Under the pieces are notes generated by a model. It was not told the origin of the DNA. It saw only the letters and a program-made list of their open reading frames with translations, and ran no database searches. Positions 38,818 to 48,418 of a DNA stretch of 64,000 nt are shown in pieces. This DNA is from Pseudomonas reinekei (GTDB taxonomy: Bacteria > Pseudomonadota > Gammaproteobacteria > Pseudomonadales > Pseudomonadaceae), in the NCBI RefSeq assembly GCF_001945365.1, contig NZ_MSTQ01000022.1:1-64000 (forward strand), in the 5' to 3' direction. The position numbers were made by a program, and so were the translations under genes. Position 1 is the first letter of the stretch. Each line of letters starts with the position of its first letter.

Positions 38818-39330
38818 ATGAAAGAACTCGACCTGTACATCGGTGAAGGCTTCGAAGGCCCAGGCGTGAACGCCGCGCACATCAACATCTTGATCGGCCC
38901 GCGCAACGGCCCGGCAGGGCAGGCGTTTGCCAACAGCCTGGCTTCGCCTAGCCAGGGTCATTGCCCGTTCATGGTCATCGCCCAGCCGAACATTCCGGTC
39001 AAGCCGATGACCCTGTACGTCAACAAAGCCGCGATTGGCAGCGACCTGCACGGCAACGCCACGTGGGGCGCGTCCCAGGCCGGTATCGCCAAGGCTGTTC
39101 TCGAAGCACTGCTCGACGGCACCCTGCCGCCGGAAGCCGAAGACGAGTGGGCCATCGTCACCGCCAACTGGGTCAACCCGGCCTGCGATGACCTGGATGC
39201 CGTGTACCTGAACAACTACAACGCCTGCCGCACCGCCATCCGCGCCGCCCTGACCGGCAAGCCGGAAACCGCGCAGCTCAAAGATGTGGTCAACCACATC
39301 AGCAACCCTTTCTACACGCCAAAAGCCTGA
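38818..39330 (+). CDS. Formaldehyde-activating enzyme (Fae) homologue
   Basis: 170 residues. VNAAHINILIGPRNGPAGQAF carries the Fae catalytic histidine (H21, equivalent to H17 of methylotroph Fae), followed by PNIPVKPMTLYVNKAAI and QAGIAKAVLEALLDG. Fae condenses formaldehyde with tetrahydromethanopterin, a cofactor that Pseudomonas lacks, so this homologue probably acts on another aldehyde or carrier. First gene of an operon with an aldo/keto reductase and an aldehyde dehydrogenase (10-base gap, then a 4-base overlap). Confidence 0.85.
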   Translation: MKELDLYIGEGFEGPGVNAAHINILIGPRNGPAGQAFANSLASPSQGHCPFMVIAQPNIPVKPMTLYVNKAAIGSDLHGNATWGASQAGIAKAVLEALLDGTLPPEAEDEWAIVTANWVNPACDDLDAVYLNNYNACRTAIRAALTGKPETAQLKDVVNHISNPFYTPKA

Positions 39331-39340
39331 GGTCCGCGCC

Positions 39341-40375
39341 ATGCAATACATCCGTTTGGGCAACTCCGGCCTCGAAGTCTCCCGCCTGTGCCTGGGCACC
39401 ATGAACATGGGTACACCGGACTGGAAACCGTGGATCTTCGACGAGAAGAAAAGCGAGCCGATCGTCAAACACGCGCTGGACAACGGCGTGAACTTCATCG
39501 ACCTGGCGGACTTCTATTCCGCCGGTGTCGGCGAAGAAGTGGTAGGGCGCATCGTCAAGCGCCTGGCCCGTCGTGAAGACCTGGTGATCACCACCAAAGT
39601 CGGCTACGGCACCCGCACCGGCATCAACGCCAGCGGCCACTCGCGCAAGCACATCATGGACAGCATCGATGCTTCGCTCAAACGCCTGGACATGGATTAT
39701 GTCGATGTCTTCATGCTGCATTACTTCGACGTCAACACCCCGGTCGAAGAGACCATGAGCGCCATGAACGAGATCGTGCGCTCCGGCAAGGCGCGCTACA
39801 TCGGCGTGTCGACCATGCTCACCGGGCAACTGGCAAAAATCCTCATGGCCTGCGAACGCAATGGTTGGGTCAAACCGATCAACATGCAGCTGCAACTGAA
39901 CTGTGCCTACCGCGAAGAAGAGCGCGAGATGATCCCGTTCTGCCGCGATCAGGGCCTGGGCGTTTCAGTGTTCAGCCCGCTGGCCCGTGGCTTGCTGACC
40001 GGTGATGCAAAATCGACCCGCAACCAGACCGACTTCTTCACCCAGCAGATGTACAGCGACGAAGCCTCCTTCGAAATCGCCCATTCGGTACAACGTGTGG
40101 CCCGTGCCCGCGGCGTGTCCAATGCGCAGATTGCCCAGGCGTGGGTGGCCAATCACCCAGGCGTGGATTGCATGCTGGTCGGCGCGGACACCACCGAGCA
40201 ATTCGACAGTGCCCTGGCTGCGTTGGAGACCAAACTCGACGCCGAAGAACTGCACGAACTGGAACGCAACTACACCCCGTGCGACGTGATCAACGATTAC
40301 ACCGCCGGCAAACGTATCCTGCGCACCGCCCGTCCGGGCCTGGAGCGCTTTAACCTGACCGAGGCCGTGGCATGA
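39341..40375 (+). CDS. Aldo/keto reductase
   Basis: 344 residues. Catalytic tetrad readable: Asp and Tyr in NFIDLADFYSAG, Lys in VITTKVGYG, His in FMLHYFDVN. NADPH-binding end AALETKLDAEEL. Interconverts an aldehyde or ketone and an alcohol; substrate set by the operon is unknown. ATG 10 bases after the fae-like stop. Confidence 0.9.
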   Translation: MQYIRLGNSGLEVSRLCLGTMNMGTPDWKPWIFDEKKSEPIVKHALDNGVNFIDLADFYSAGVGEEVVGRIVKRLARREDLVITTKVGYGTRTGINASGHSRKHIMDSIDASLKRLDMDYVDVFMLHYFDVNTPVEETMSAMNEIVRSGKARYIGVSTMLTGQLAKILMACERNGWVKPINMQLQLNCAYREEEREMIPFCRDQGLGVSVFSPLARGLLTGDAKSTRNQTDFFTQQMYSDEASFEIAHSVQRVARARGVSNAQIAQAWVANHPGVDCMLVGADTTEQFDSALAALETKLDAEELHELERNYTPCDVINDYTAGKRILRTARPGLERFNLTEAVA

Positions 40376-41820
40376 GCGCGCTGATCCGACACGGCAACTT
40401 CATCGATGGGCACTGGTTTACCGGCGAAGGGTCCGGCGGTGGCGCCACTTACCCGGTGCTCAACCCGGCCACCGGCGAGCTGATCGCCAATGTGCAAAAG
40501 GCCGGCGCCGAAGAAACCAACCTGGCCATCGACGCGGCCAATCGCGCGTTGCCGACATGGCGCAAGCTGACCGCCAAGGAGCGCAGCCAGCGCATCAAGC
40601 GCTGGGGCGAATTGATGCTGAGCAACCAGAAGGACCTGGCCACGTTGCTCAGCCGCGAGCAAGGCAAACCGCTGGCTGAAGCCATGGGCGAAGTGGTCTA
40701 CGCCGCGAGCTTTCTGGAGTGGTTCGCCGAAGAAGCCAAGCGCGCCTATGGCGACGTGATTCCGAGTCACAAAGCCGATGCGCGGATCATTGTGGTCAAG
40801 GAAGCCATCGGCGTGGTCGCCGCGATCACGCCGTGGAACTTCCCGCTGGCGATGGTCACCCGCAAGGTCGGCCCGGCGCTGGCGGCCGGTTGCACGATGA
40901 TCCTCAAGCCTTCGGAGGAAACCCCGTTGTCGGCGTTCGCTTTGGCGGTATTGGCCGAGCAGGCCGGGATTCCCCCGGGTGTGTTCAACGTGGTGTCCGG
41001 CGATGCCGTGGCGATTGGCGGTGCGCTGCAGGCCTCCGGCATCGTGCGAAAATTGTCGTTCACCGGCTCGACCCGAACCGGCAAATTGCTGATGCGCCAG
41101 GCCGCCGAGACCTTGAAAAAGGTATCGCTGGAACTGGGCGGCAACGCGCCGTTCATTGTGTTCGACGACGCCGACATCGACGCGGCGGTCAAAGGCGCGA
41201 TGGCCTCGAAATTCCGCAACACCGGGCAAACCTGCGTTTGCGTGAACCGCTTCTTCATTCAGGACGGCGTCTACGAAACCTTCACCGGCAAACTGGCCGA
41301 GGCCGTCGCAGCGATGCGCGTGGGCAATGCGCTGGACGGTGAAACCGAGCAAGGTCCGCTGATCAACGCAGCGGCGCTGGCCAAGGTTGAACTGCACGTT
41401 GGCGATGCTTTGGAGAAGGGCGCCAAGTTGCTCTGCGGCGGTCGTCGCCATGCTTTGGGCGGCACGTTCTACGAGCCGACCATCCTCGCCGAAGCCCGCA
41501 GCGACATGCTGATCGCCCAGGACGAAACTTTTGGCCCGGTGGCCGCGTGCTTCCGCTTCACGGACGAAGCCGAAGTGCTGCAACGCGCCAACGACACGCC
41601 CTACGGTTTATCGGCCTACTTCTACAGCCGCGACATCGGCCGCGTGTGGCGTATGGCTGAAGGCCTGGAGGCCGGCATGGTCGGGATCAACGAAGGGATC
41701 ATTTCCACGGAAGTCGCGCCGTTCGGTGGCATCAAGGAATCGGGCCTGGGCCGCGAGGGGTCGAAGTACGGTCTGGAGGACTACCTGGAAATCAAATACC
41801 TGTTGATGGGTGGCCTCTAA
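40372..41820 (+). CDS. NAD(P)+ aldehyde dehydrogenase (succinate-semialdehyde-DH-like)
   Basis: 482 residues. Cofactor and active-site motifs: ITPWNFPLAMVTRKVGPALA, FTGSTRTGKLL, catalytic Glu in LELGGNAPFIVFDDAD and Cys in GQTCVCVNRF. Oxidises an aldehyde to an acid. Overlaps the aldo/keto reductase by 4 bases and closes the fae-like operon; a REPIN follows. Confidence 0.92.
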   Translation: MSALIRHGNFIDGHWFTGEGSGGGATYPVLNPATGELIANVQKAGAEETNLAIDAANRALPTWRKLTAKERSQRIKRWGELMLSNQKDLATLLSREQGKPLAEAMGEVVYAASFLEWFAEEAKRAYGDVIPSHKADARIIVVKEAIGVVAAITPWNFPLAMVTRKVGPALAAGCTMILKPSEETPLSAFALAVLAEQAGIPPGVFNVVSGDAVAIGGALQASGIVRKLSFTGSTRTGKLLMRQAAETLKKVSLELGGNAPFIVFDDADIDAAVKGAMASKFRNTGQTCVCVNRFFIQDGVYETFTGKLAEAVAAMRVGNALDGETEQGPLINAAALAKVELHVGDALEKGAKLLCGGRRHALGGTFYEPTILAEARSDMLIAQDETFGPVAACFRFTDEAEVLQRANDTPYGLSAYFYSRDIGRVWRMAEGLEAGMVGINEGIISTEVAPFGGIKESGLGREGSKYGLEDYLEIKYLLMGGL

Positions 41821-41835
41821 CCTCCCCTAAACCCC

Positions 41836-41925
41836 TGTGGGAGCGAGCCTGCTCGCGATAGCGGTCTCGCGTTCAGCATCATTGTTGTCTGACACGCCGC
41901 CATCGCGAGCAAGCTCGCTCCCACA
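41836..41925. repeat. REPIN
   Basis: TGTGGGAGCGAGCCTGCTCG and CGAGCAAGCTCGCTCCCACA in inverted orientation, between the aldehyde dehydrogenase and MFS genes. Confidence 0.92.
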
Positions 41926-41984
41926 GTTAGAAACAAGCGTTATCGGCTTCATTTCTCCGTCAATAACAACAATTGGAGACTTAC

Positions 41985-43349
41985 ATGTCCGTACAACCGG
42001 TAAAAATCGACGACCTGCCTATCGGGCGCTTTCACATCAAGATCGCCGGCCTGACCTTCGGTGCGCATTTCACCGACGGCTACATCCTCGGCCTGATCGG
42101 TATCGCGTTCACCCTGCTGAGCCCGCAGATGCAACTCGACGCCTTCTGGCAAGGCCTGATCGGTGCCTCGGCGCTGATCGGCCTGTTCCTCGGCAGTCTG
42201 TTTTTCGGCTGGATCTCCGACAAGGTCGGCCGGCAGAAAATCTTCCTGGTCAGTTTCGTGCTGATCACCGTCGCTTCAGTGATGCAGTTCTACGTTGAAT
42301 CAGCCATGGCGCTGTTCCTCTGCCGGGTGCTGATTGGCATTGGTCTGGGCGGTGACTTCAGTGTCGGCCACGCCATGCTCGCCGAGTTCGCGCCGAAGAA
42401 ACATCGCGGCGTGTTGCTCGGTTCGTTCAGCGTGATCTGGACCTTCGGCTACGTGGCCGCAACCTTCGTCGGCACCGCGATGCTCAGCCTTGGCGACGAT
42501 GCCTGGCGCTGGATGCTGGCGTCATCGGCAATCCCCGCCGCGCTGATTCTGATTGCCCGTATCGGCACCCCGGAGTCACCACGCTGGCTGGTCAATCAAG
42601 GCCGGATTGCCGAGGCTCGTGCCATCGTCAAGAAGCACCTGGGCGCCAATGTCGAGCTCGACGAAACCCAGTCCACCGAAACCCGTTCCGGTTATGCGGT
42701 GTTGTTCAGCCCTGAATACCGCAAACGCACGGCGTTCAACTGCCTGTTCTTCGTCTGCATCGTGATGCCGTACTTCGCCATCTATACCTTCCTGCCGTCG
42801 ATCCTGCAGAAAATGGGCCTGGCCGAAGGCTTTGGCACCGAGCTGATGCTGAACATGCTGCTGATCCTCGGTGCACTGATCGGCATCTGGTGCACCATCA
42901 AGTTCACCCGACGCGGGTTCCTGATCAACTCGTTCATCATCCTCGCCGTGGCGCTGTTCCTGCTGGCGGTGTTGCCGAGCAGTGCAGCCTGGCTGATGGT
43001 GTTGGTGTTCGGCTTGTTCACCCTGGTGTTGTCGGCGGTGAGCAACCTGGTGGGCGTGTTCCCGGCCGAGAGTTTCCCGACCGAAGTACGCGCCAGCGGC
43101 ATCGGCTTGGCCACGGCGGTCAGTCGCCTGGGCTCGGCGGTCAGTACGTTCCTGCTACCGGTGAGCGTGGCAGGCATCGGCCTGAGCCCGACCATGGGCA
43201 TTCTCGCGGCGATCCTGGCGATTGGTGCGTTGCTGTCGTGGGCCTGGGCGCCGGAAACCAAGTCGCTGACCTTGAGCCAGGCGTGCAAGGCGCAGAGTCC
43301 GGTGGAGGGGGGGGCTGCGGTGGCGGTGAAAGTGGCCGCCTCAGTCTAA
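41985..43349 (+). CDS. MFS transporter (sugar / aromatic acid type)
   Basis: 454 residues, twelve helices. MFS signatures FFGWISDKVGRQKIFLVS and GGDFSVGHAMLAEFAPKKHRG. Probably imports the substrate of the neighbouring catabolic genes. TTGGAG before the ATG. The C-terminal tail is Val/Ala-rich. A LysR gene faces it from the right. Confidence 0.9.
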   Translation: MSVQPVKIDDLPIGRFHIKIAGLTFGAHFTDGYILGLIGIAFTLLSPQMQLDAFWQGLIGASALIGLFLGSLFFGWISDKVGRQKIFLVSFVLITVASVMQFYVESAMALFLCRVLIGIGLGGDFSVGHAMLAEFAPKKHRGVLLGSFSVIWTFGYVAATFVGTAMLSLGDDAWRWMLASSAIPAALILIARIGTPESPRWLVNQGRIAEARAIVKKHLGANVELDETQSTETRSGYAVLFSPEYRKRTAFNCLFFVCIVMPYFAIYTFLPSILQKMGLAEGFGTELMLNMLLILGALIGIWCTIKFTRRGFLINSFIILAVALFLLAVLPSSAAWLMVLVFGLFTLVLSAVSNLVGVFPAESFPTEVRASGIGLATAVSRLGSAVSTFLLPVSVAGIGLSPTMGILAAILAIGALLSWAWAPETKSLTLSQACKAQSPVEGGAAVAVKVAASV

Positions 43350-43367
43350 ATACCTGCACCAGCCCAA

Positions 43368-43395
43368 TGTGGGAGCGAGCAGGCTCGCTCCCACA
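43368..43395. repeat. REP palindrome
   Basis: TGTGGGAGCGAGC aggc perfect inverse GCTCGCTCCCACA, in the gap between the convergent MFS and LysR genes. Confidence 0.9.
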
Positions 43396-43412
43396 GGGGA
43401 GGCAGGGGGGTA

Positions 43413-44288
43413 TCAGGGATTGCTGACTAAACCGAGCCACTCGGTAAACAACCGCACTTTCGACAACCCCCATTTGTCATTCGCCACATCCAGCCAATAG
43501 CCATACGGCCCGATCACTTCCACAGGGGTGATGGGCAACAGGCTGCCACTGGCCAGTTCCTTCTCGATCATCTGCCGGTCGATCACCGCCAGGCCGCCAC
43601 CGGCCAGCGCCGTGTGGATCACCTGGTCCAGGGTGCTGAATTCCAGGCCTCGCGCGGCATCGACATCCTCCCGGCCCATCGCCGCCAGCCAGTTTTCCCA
43701 GACCTTCAAGCGTTTTCCGTTGTGCAGGATGTGCAGCAAGGGAAACTGTTGCAGGTCGGGTGGTTGACGGTCGATGAACAATTCTGGGCTGGCCACGGCG
43801 ATGTGCCGTTCCATCACCAGCAATTGACTGTGGCAGTGGCTGTTCGCTTCGAGGCCGAAACGGATATGGCAATCGATCTCGGCGAGGCTGTCGTGACTGG
43901 CCTGGTTGGTCACGCTCAGGCTGATGTCCGGGTAGCGTTGGCAGAACACCCGCAAATGCGCTGACAACCAACGCGTCGCCCAGGTCGGCGGCGCCAGGAT
44001 TCTCAGGCGCTGACGCAGGTTGGGCACGCGCACGGCTTGCAGTGCGCGTTCGATGTGGTCGAAGGCATCGCTCAGTTGCGGGGATAGGGCGCTGCCGGCT
44101 TCGGTCAGCGACAGGCCTTGCGGGGTGCGGACGAACAACACCACGCCGAGGTAGTCTTCGAGTTGTTTGATCTGCCGGCTCACCGCGCCCTGGGTGACGT
44201 TCAGCCCTAACGCGGCCTGACTGAAACTACGATGCCGCGCGACCTCTTCGAAGACGCGCAGCATGTTGAGCGAGGGCAGTTGTCGCAT
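43413..44288 (-). CDS. LysR-family regulator (GcvA-like)
   Basis: 291 residues. HTH FSQAALGLNVTQGAVSRQIK, then a GcvA-type effector domain (LRILAPPTWATRWLSAHLRV). Lies between the MFS transporter and the porin and probably controls one of these units. Confidence 0.92.
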   Translation of the reverse strand: MRQLPSLNMLRVFEEVARHRSFSQAALGLNVTQGAVSRQIKQLEDYLGVVLFVRTPQGLSLTEAGSALSPQLSDAFDHIERALQAVRVPNLRQRLRILAPPTWATRWLSAHLRVFCQRYPDISLSVTNQASHDSLAEIDCHIRFGLEANSHCHSQLLVMERHIAVASPELFIDRQPPDLQQFPLLHILHNGKRLKVWENWLAAMGREDVDAARGLEFSTLDQVIHTALAGGGLAVIDRQMIEKELASGSLLPITPVEVIGPYGYWLDVANDKWGLSKVRLFTEWLGLVSNP

Positions 44289-44371
44289 GGGAGGGAAACT
44301 CGGTTATTGTTTTTTGTCGGGTGTGCCTATCTGACTATTGGCCAAGGGCCGATGCAAGTGTTGTTTGGGCG

Positions 44372-44442
44372 GACGCCGTCGCGGGCAAGCCCGCTCCCAC
44401 AGGGGGCACCGAACCTGTGGGAGCGGGCTTGCCCGCGATGGC
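44372..44442. repeat. Pair of REPs in tail-to-tail order
   Basis: GCGGGCAAGCCCGCTCCCACA then TGTGGGAGCGGGCTTGCCCGC, separated by 14 bases, with orientation opposite to the usual REPIN. Confidence 0.85.
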
Positions 44443-44465
44443 TTACTTGAAAAAAAACTACTGGA

Positions 44466-45644
44466 TCAGAAGTAGTACCCGATGTTCATGTACAACTGAT
44501 TCTCCCACTGATTCGTCCCGCCAGCCCCCAGGCTCTGGGTGTAGCTGCTGCCGCCGATGTACGGATCGTTCTTGCCGAATATCCATTCTGTGGCGATCCA
44601 CAGTTTGCTCAGGGAGAACGACGTCCCGAGGATTGCCCGTTGCGACGTCTGGAAGCCACTGGCGGATTTGTCGAAGCCGCTGTAGTTGGCGTAGAGCTTG
44701 ATCCCGCTGAGCTGGTCGAACAGGTATTTGCCGGCAATGTCGTAGCTGATGTCCGCGACATACAGATTGCCGCGACTGGCAACGTTGTAGGTGCCGTCGT
44801 AACCGCCGAGAGTCACCAGCTCATCGGAGCCGGGGTTGCGTGGCGACATCTGCTGGCGTGCCGCTTGCAGTTGTACGGTCCACGGGCCGTTCTTGCCCAG
44901 GTAGTGCACGGCGACCGCGTTGCGCCGGCCGTCGTCATGGGTGTCGCGGTTTTCCAGGGTCGAGGTCAGGCCTGAGAGGCCGACCTCGGATTTCCACGGC
45001 CCCAGGTCCAGTGCCTTGGCCACGCGCAATACCACGGTGTTGCGCTCCTGGTTGTCGCTGCCGTCGGCCACATAGCTGTCGGCTTCGGAAACAATGCTGG
45101 AGTAGCTGACCCCGTTGCTGGTGCCTTTGCCTTGCCAGGCCGGGCGCAAGTAGTAGCCGGCCTGGACGTTCCAGTCACCCGATTGCTGAATGTATTTGGC
45201 ACCGACCTGTTGCACATCTTCAAGGCCAATGACGTTGCCCAGGGTTTCGTAGAAGGTGCTGCCGAAGTACGGCTGCAAACCGAACGGCACGGTGTTCAGG
45301 CCCACTTGCACCTGCTGATCGGGATTGAACTTGTAGCCGACCCACGCGAACTTGGCGAACTGGATATCGCCGTAATCCTTGGTGTACTGGTACGGATAGG
45401 AGCGACCATAGAAACGGTACTGGGCCTCACCGATCCAGGTGTCGGAATTGTACCTGGCGCTGAGGAACACGGTGTCCAGGCCGAACTTCTGGATGTCGCG
45501 ATCGGGATCGTAATCCCAACGGGCGCGAACGGCGCCGCCGAGGTCGAGGTTGTCGGTGACTTGCACGGCCATGGCAGGGGCCGCAAAGGTGCAGAGTAGA
45601 GCGAGGTATAACGGACTGTGGCGCAAGTACGCGGGGAAGGGCAT
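44466..45644 (-). CDS. Outer-membrane porin
   Basis: 392 residues with signal peptide (ends AAPAMA) and alternating beta-strands ending in NQLYMNIGYYF, a C-terminal Phe as for outer-membrane barrels. VQVTDNLDLGGAVRARWDY starts the barrel. It resembles Pseudomonas substrate-selective porins near catabolic operons and presumably admits the substrate of this cluster. Start at 45644 gives a clean signal peptide; GAGAG lies upstream. Confidence 0.87.
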   Translation of the reverse strand: MPFPAYLRHSPLYLALLCTFAAPAMAVQVTDNLDLGGAVRARWDYDPDRDIQKFGLDTVFLSARYNSDTWIGEAQYRFYGRSYPYQYTKDYGDIQFAKFAWVGYKFNPDQQVQVGLNTVPFGLQPYFGSTFYETLGNVIGLEDVQQVGAKYIQQSGDWNVQAGYYLRPAWQGKGTSNGVSYSSIVSEADSYVADGSDNQERNTVVLRVAKALDLGPWKSEVGLSGLTSTLENRDTHDDGRRNAVAVHYLGKNGPWTVQLQAARQQMSPRNPGSDELVTLGGYDGTYNVASRGNLYVADISYDIAGKYLFDQLSGIKLYANYSGFDKSASGFQTSQRAILGTSFSLSKLWIATEWIFGKNDPYIGGSSYTQSLGAGGTNQWENQLYMNIGYYF

Positions 45645-45828
45645 GTGACGGCTCTCGTTTATTTTTATTAGAGATGCCGACAAGTCTTGCGATCTGCGCA
45701 GGGATGAACAAACGATTAAAAATCCACTGAAACCTTCCTCGAACGCATGTTACTGAAAAAATCCTGTAGGACAATGTGGCGGCGACGTGGGATCCTTGGG
45801 CCTTGTCACCGGTCCTTGAGAGCCTTTC

Positions 45829-46758
45829 ATGAAACGCAAAATGCCCGGCCTGAATGCCCTCAAAGCATTCGAAGTGGCTGGTAGCACCGGCAGCTTCACC
45901 CGCGCCGCCGAGTTGCTCAACGTGACCCAGAGCGCAGTCAGCCGCCAGGTGCGGCAACTGGAAGAACAGCTGGGCGAGAACCTGCTGGAGCGGCGTCACC
46001 ATCACCTGGAGTTGACCAGCGCCGGGCGGGTGTTGCTGCGAGCGCTGCACCAGTCCTTTGACAAAATCGAGCTGACGGTGCGCAGCATTCAGCAGAAATC
46101 CCACGCCAATCGCCTGCACATCAACGCACCGCCGACCTTCACCAACCGCTGGCTGATGCCGCGCCTGGGGCGCTTGCGCGAGAGGCATCCGGAGCTGGAA
46201 TTGAGCATCACCACGCGCCTGCAGGACAGCCTGGCGGAAACCAGTACGCTGGATTGCGCGATCCGTTTTGGCGACGGCGAGTGGGACGGTCTGGACAGTT
46301 CGTTGTTGTTTCAGGAGCGGCACATTGCGGTGTGTGCACCCACCTTGTATGCGCGGGAATGGAGCGAGCAGGGCATCGACCTCAATCGCCTGACGTTGCT
46401 GCACGTGCTGGCCAGGGAAGACCAACGCTACCTGACCTGGAAACACTGGCTGGACGCGGCGCGCATCAGTGGCGTCGATACCCAGGGCGGCTATGAGTTC
46501 GACCTGCTCGACCTGGCGATTCGCGCGGCGACCGACGGCTTGGGCATCACCATCGCCGACTGGCACATGGTTGCGTCGGAACTGGCCAGCGGACAGTTGA
46601 CCCAGGTACTCAACGTGCACGTCGAAGGCCACCAGTCATATTGGCTGGTTACACGCCCCGAGCAGTCGCTGCCACAATTGCAGGTGTTCAGCCAGTGGCT
46701 GCAGGAAGAGATCTGGCTGGCGCAAAGGCAGCTCGAACCCTCTACCGCCGCTACCTGA
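45829..46758 (+). CDS. LysR-family regulator (GcvA-like)
   Basis: 309 residues. HTH FTRAAELLNVTQSAVSRQVR and effector domain LHINAPPTFTNRWLMPRLGR. Divergent from the porin gene and 150 bases upstream of the aldehyde dehydrogenase operon; likely regulator of both. Confidence 0.92.
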   Translation: MKRKMPGLNALKAFEVAGSTGSFTRAAELLNVTQSAVSRQVRQLEEQLGENLLERRHHHLELTSAGRVLLRALHQSFDKIELTVRSIQQKSHANRLHINAPPTFTNRWLMPRLGRLRERHPELELSITTRLQDSLAETSTLDCAIRFGDGEWDGLDSSLLFQERHIAVCAPTLYAREWSEQGIDLNRLTLLHVLAREDQRYLTWKHWLDAARISGVDTQGGYEFDLLDLAIRAATDGLGITIADWHMVASELASGQLTQVLNVHVEGHQSYWLVTRPEQSLPQLQVFSQWLQEEIWLAQRQLEPSTAAT

Positions 46759-46771
46759 ACGTCAGCAGCCC

Positions 46772-46803
46772 CTGTAGGAGCCGAGCAAGCTCAGCGCCTA
46801 CAG
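46772..46803. repeat. REP-like palindrome (TAGGAGC type)
   Basis: CTGTAGGAGCCGAGC with inverse GCTCAGCGCCTACAG just after the LysR stop codon. Confidence 0.7.
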
Positions 46804-46830
46804 GTAACATTCATTTTTAGAATGTTACCT
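46802..46830. promoter_or_regulatory. Perfect 11-bp palindrome upstream of the aldehyde dehydrogenase operon
   Basis: AGGTAACATTC, 7 bases, GAATGTTACCT. AT-rich, no T tract, 80 bases before the next start codon. Operator-like; it could also serve as a weak terminator for the LysR gene. Confidence 0.6.
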
Positions 46831-46910
46831 CGCTCAATAAATCGTTTGTCCAACACGCGCCGGACGCCAAAACTGCCCGGACTGGATAAAAACAACGATG
46901 GGCGATTCAC

Positions 46911-48335
46911 ATGCGACTCGAGCGAAACTTTGTTAACGGCCACTTCATTGAACCTGCCAGCGAAGCGCTGATCGCGGTCTATAACCCGGCGACCGAAGCG
47001 TTGCTGGGCCACGTTTCGGCGGCGACCCGGGACGAGGCCACTGCTGCCGTCGACGCGGCGGCAGCGGCGCAAAAAGTCTGGGGCAAACTGACCAGCATCG
47101 AACGCGCCGAACACCTGCGCGCTTTCGCCGACGCCCTCGAAGCCAACGCGATGAACATCGGTGAAGCGCTGGCAGCCGAGTCCGGCAAAAGCGTCAGCGA
47201 TGCCAGCAACGAAGCCCGCTACGCCGCGCAGATCACCCGCTATCACGCCGAATGGGCACGCCGTATCGAAGGCGAAATCATCCCCAGCGACAGCCCGAAC
47301 GAAAACCTGTTTCTGCACCGCGAAGCGATTGGCGTGGTCGCTTGCCTGATTCCGTTCAACTACCCGGTCTATACCTTGCTGCGCAAAATCGCCCCGGCGC
47401 TGATTGCCGGCAACACCGTGGTCGTTCGCCCGAGCAACAACACGCCAACCTCGGCGTTCGAGATCGCCAAGGCAGTGCAGCAATCAGGCTTGCCGGCAGG
47501 TGTGGTCAACATCCTGACCATGGACCACGGCACGGCGGCAGCGGTTTGCACGCACAAGGCCGTGGGCTTGATCACGCTGACCGGCAGCGTTAACGCCGGG
47601 CGCATCGTGCTCGATTACTGCAAGGCCAACATCGCCAAGCCGTCGCTGGAGCTGGGCGGTAAAACCCCGGCGATCATCGAAGCCGACGCCGACCTTGAAA
47701 CAGCCGCCAACGCCATCGTGGCCTCCAAGACCACCCACTGCGGTCAATTGTGCACGGCGGTGGAGCGGGTTTATGTGCAGGAAAGCGTGTACGACAAATT
47801 CCTCGGCCTGCTGAAAGAAAAAATCAGCGCCGTGAAATTCGGTGACCGTGTCACTGACGCGAGCCAGATGGGCCCGCTGGTCAACGCCAGTTCGCGGCAG
47901 AACATCCACGCCATGGTCGAGCGCGCCATCGCCGACGGCGCGGTGCTGGAAACCGGCGGTTTCATCCCGCAAGGCAAGGGCCATTTCTATCCGCCAACGC
48001 TGCTCAGCGGTTGCCGCCAGGACATGGAAATCATCCAGGAAGAAATCTTCGGTCCGGTGCTGCCGGTCCTCAAATACCGCGACATCGACGAAGCCCTGGC
48101 CATGGCCAACGACCACCAGTTCGGTCTGGCCTCGGTGCTCTACACCGAGAACTACCGCACCGTGCAAAAAGTCGCCAATGCCATCGAGGCCGGCGAGTTG
48201 TACGTCAATCGCACCCCGGCCGACCCGTATCAGGGCTTCCACGCCGGCTGGAAACGCTCGGGCCTGGGCGGCGATGATGGCAAGCACGGCATGCTCGAAT
48301 TCACCCAGACCCGCCTGGTGGTCATGAAGTATTGA
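46911..48335 (+). CDS. Aldehyde dehydrogenase, AldA (lactaldehyde/glycolaldehyde DH)-like
   Basis: 474 residues. Motifs: CLIPFNYPVYTLLRKIAPAL, LTGSVNAGRIV, Glu in LELGGKTPAII and Cys in THCGQLCTAVERV. The end (VNRTPADPYQGFHAGWKRSG) has the shape of E. coli AldA. Probably oxidises a hydroxyaldehyde. First gene of a unit with an MFS transporter and an enolase-superfamily enzyme. Confidence 0.9.
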   Translation: MRLERNFVNGHFIEPASEALIAVYNPATEALLGHVSAATRDEATAAVDAAAAAQKVWGKLTSIERAEHLRAFADALEANAMNIGEALAAESGKSVSDASNEARYAAQITRYHAEWARRIEGEIIPSDSPNENLFLHREAIGVVACLIPFNYPVYTLLRKIAPALIAGNTVVVRPSNNTPTSAFEIAKAVQQSGLPAGVVNILTMDHGTAAAVCTHKAVGLITLTGSVNAGRIVLDYCKANIAKPSLELGGKTPAIIEADADLETAANAIVASKTTHCGQLCTAVERVYVQESVYDKFLGLLKEKISAVKFGDRVTDASQMGPLVNASSRQNIHAMVERAIADGAVLETGGFIPQGKGHFYPPTLLSGCRQDMEIIQEEIFGPVLPVLKYRDIDEALAMANDHQFGLASVLYTENYRTVQKVANAIEAGELYVNRTPADPYQGFHAGWKRSGLGGDDGKHGMLEFTQTRLVVMKY

Positions 48336-48385
48336 TCCAACCGCAACACGCCTCACGCTGCACCCATAAAAACAATTAACACGGC

Positions 48386-48403
48386 CGCCCGGACCACCGG
48401 GCG
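48386..48403. other. Intercistronic hairpin
   Basis: CGCCCGG ACCA CCGGGCG, perfect 7-bp stem in the gap before the MFS gene. No T tract; may tune downstream expression or mRNA stability. Confidence 0.45.
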
Positions 48404-48418
48404 CCAGAGGTCTACTCG

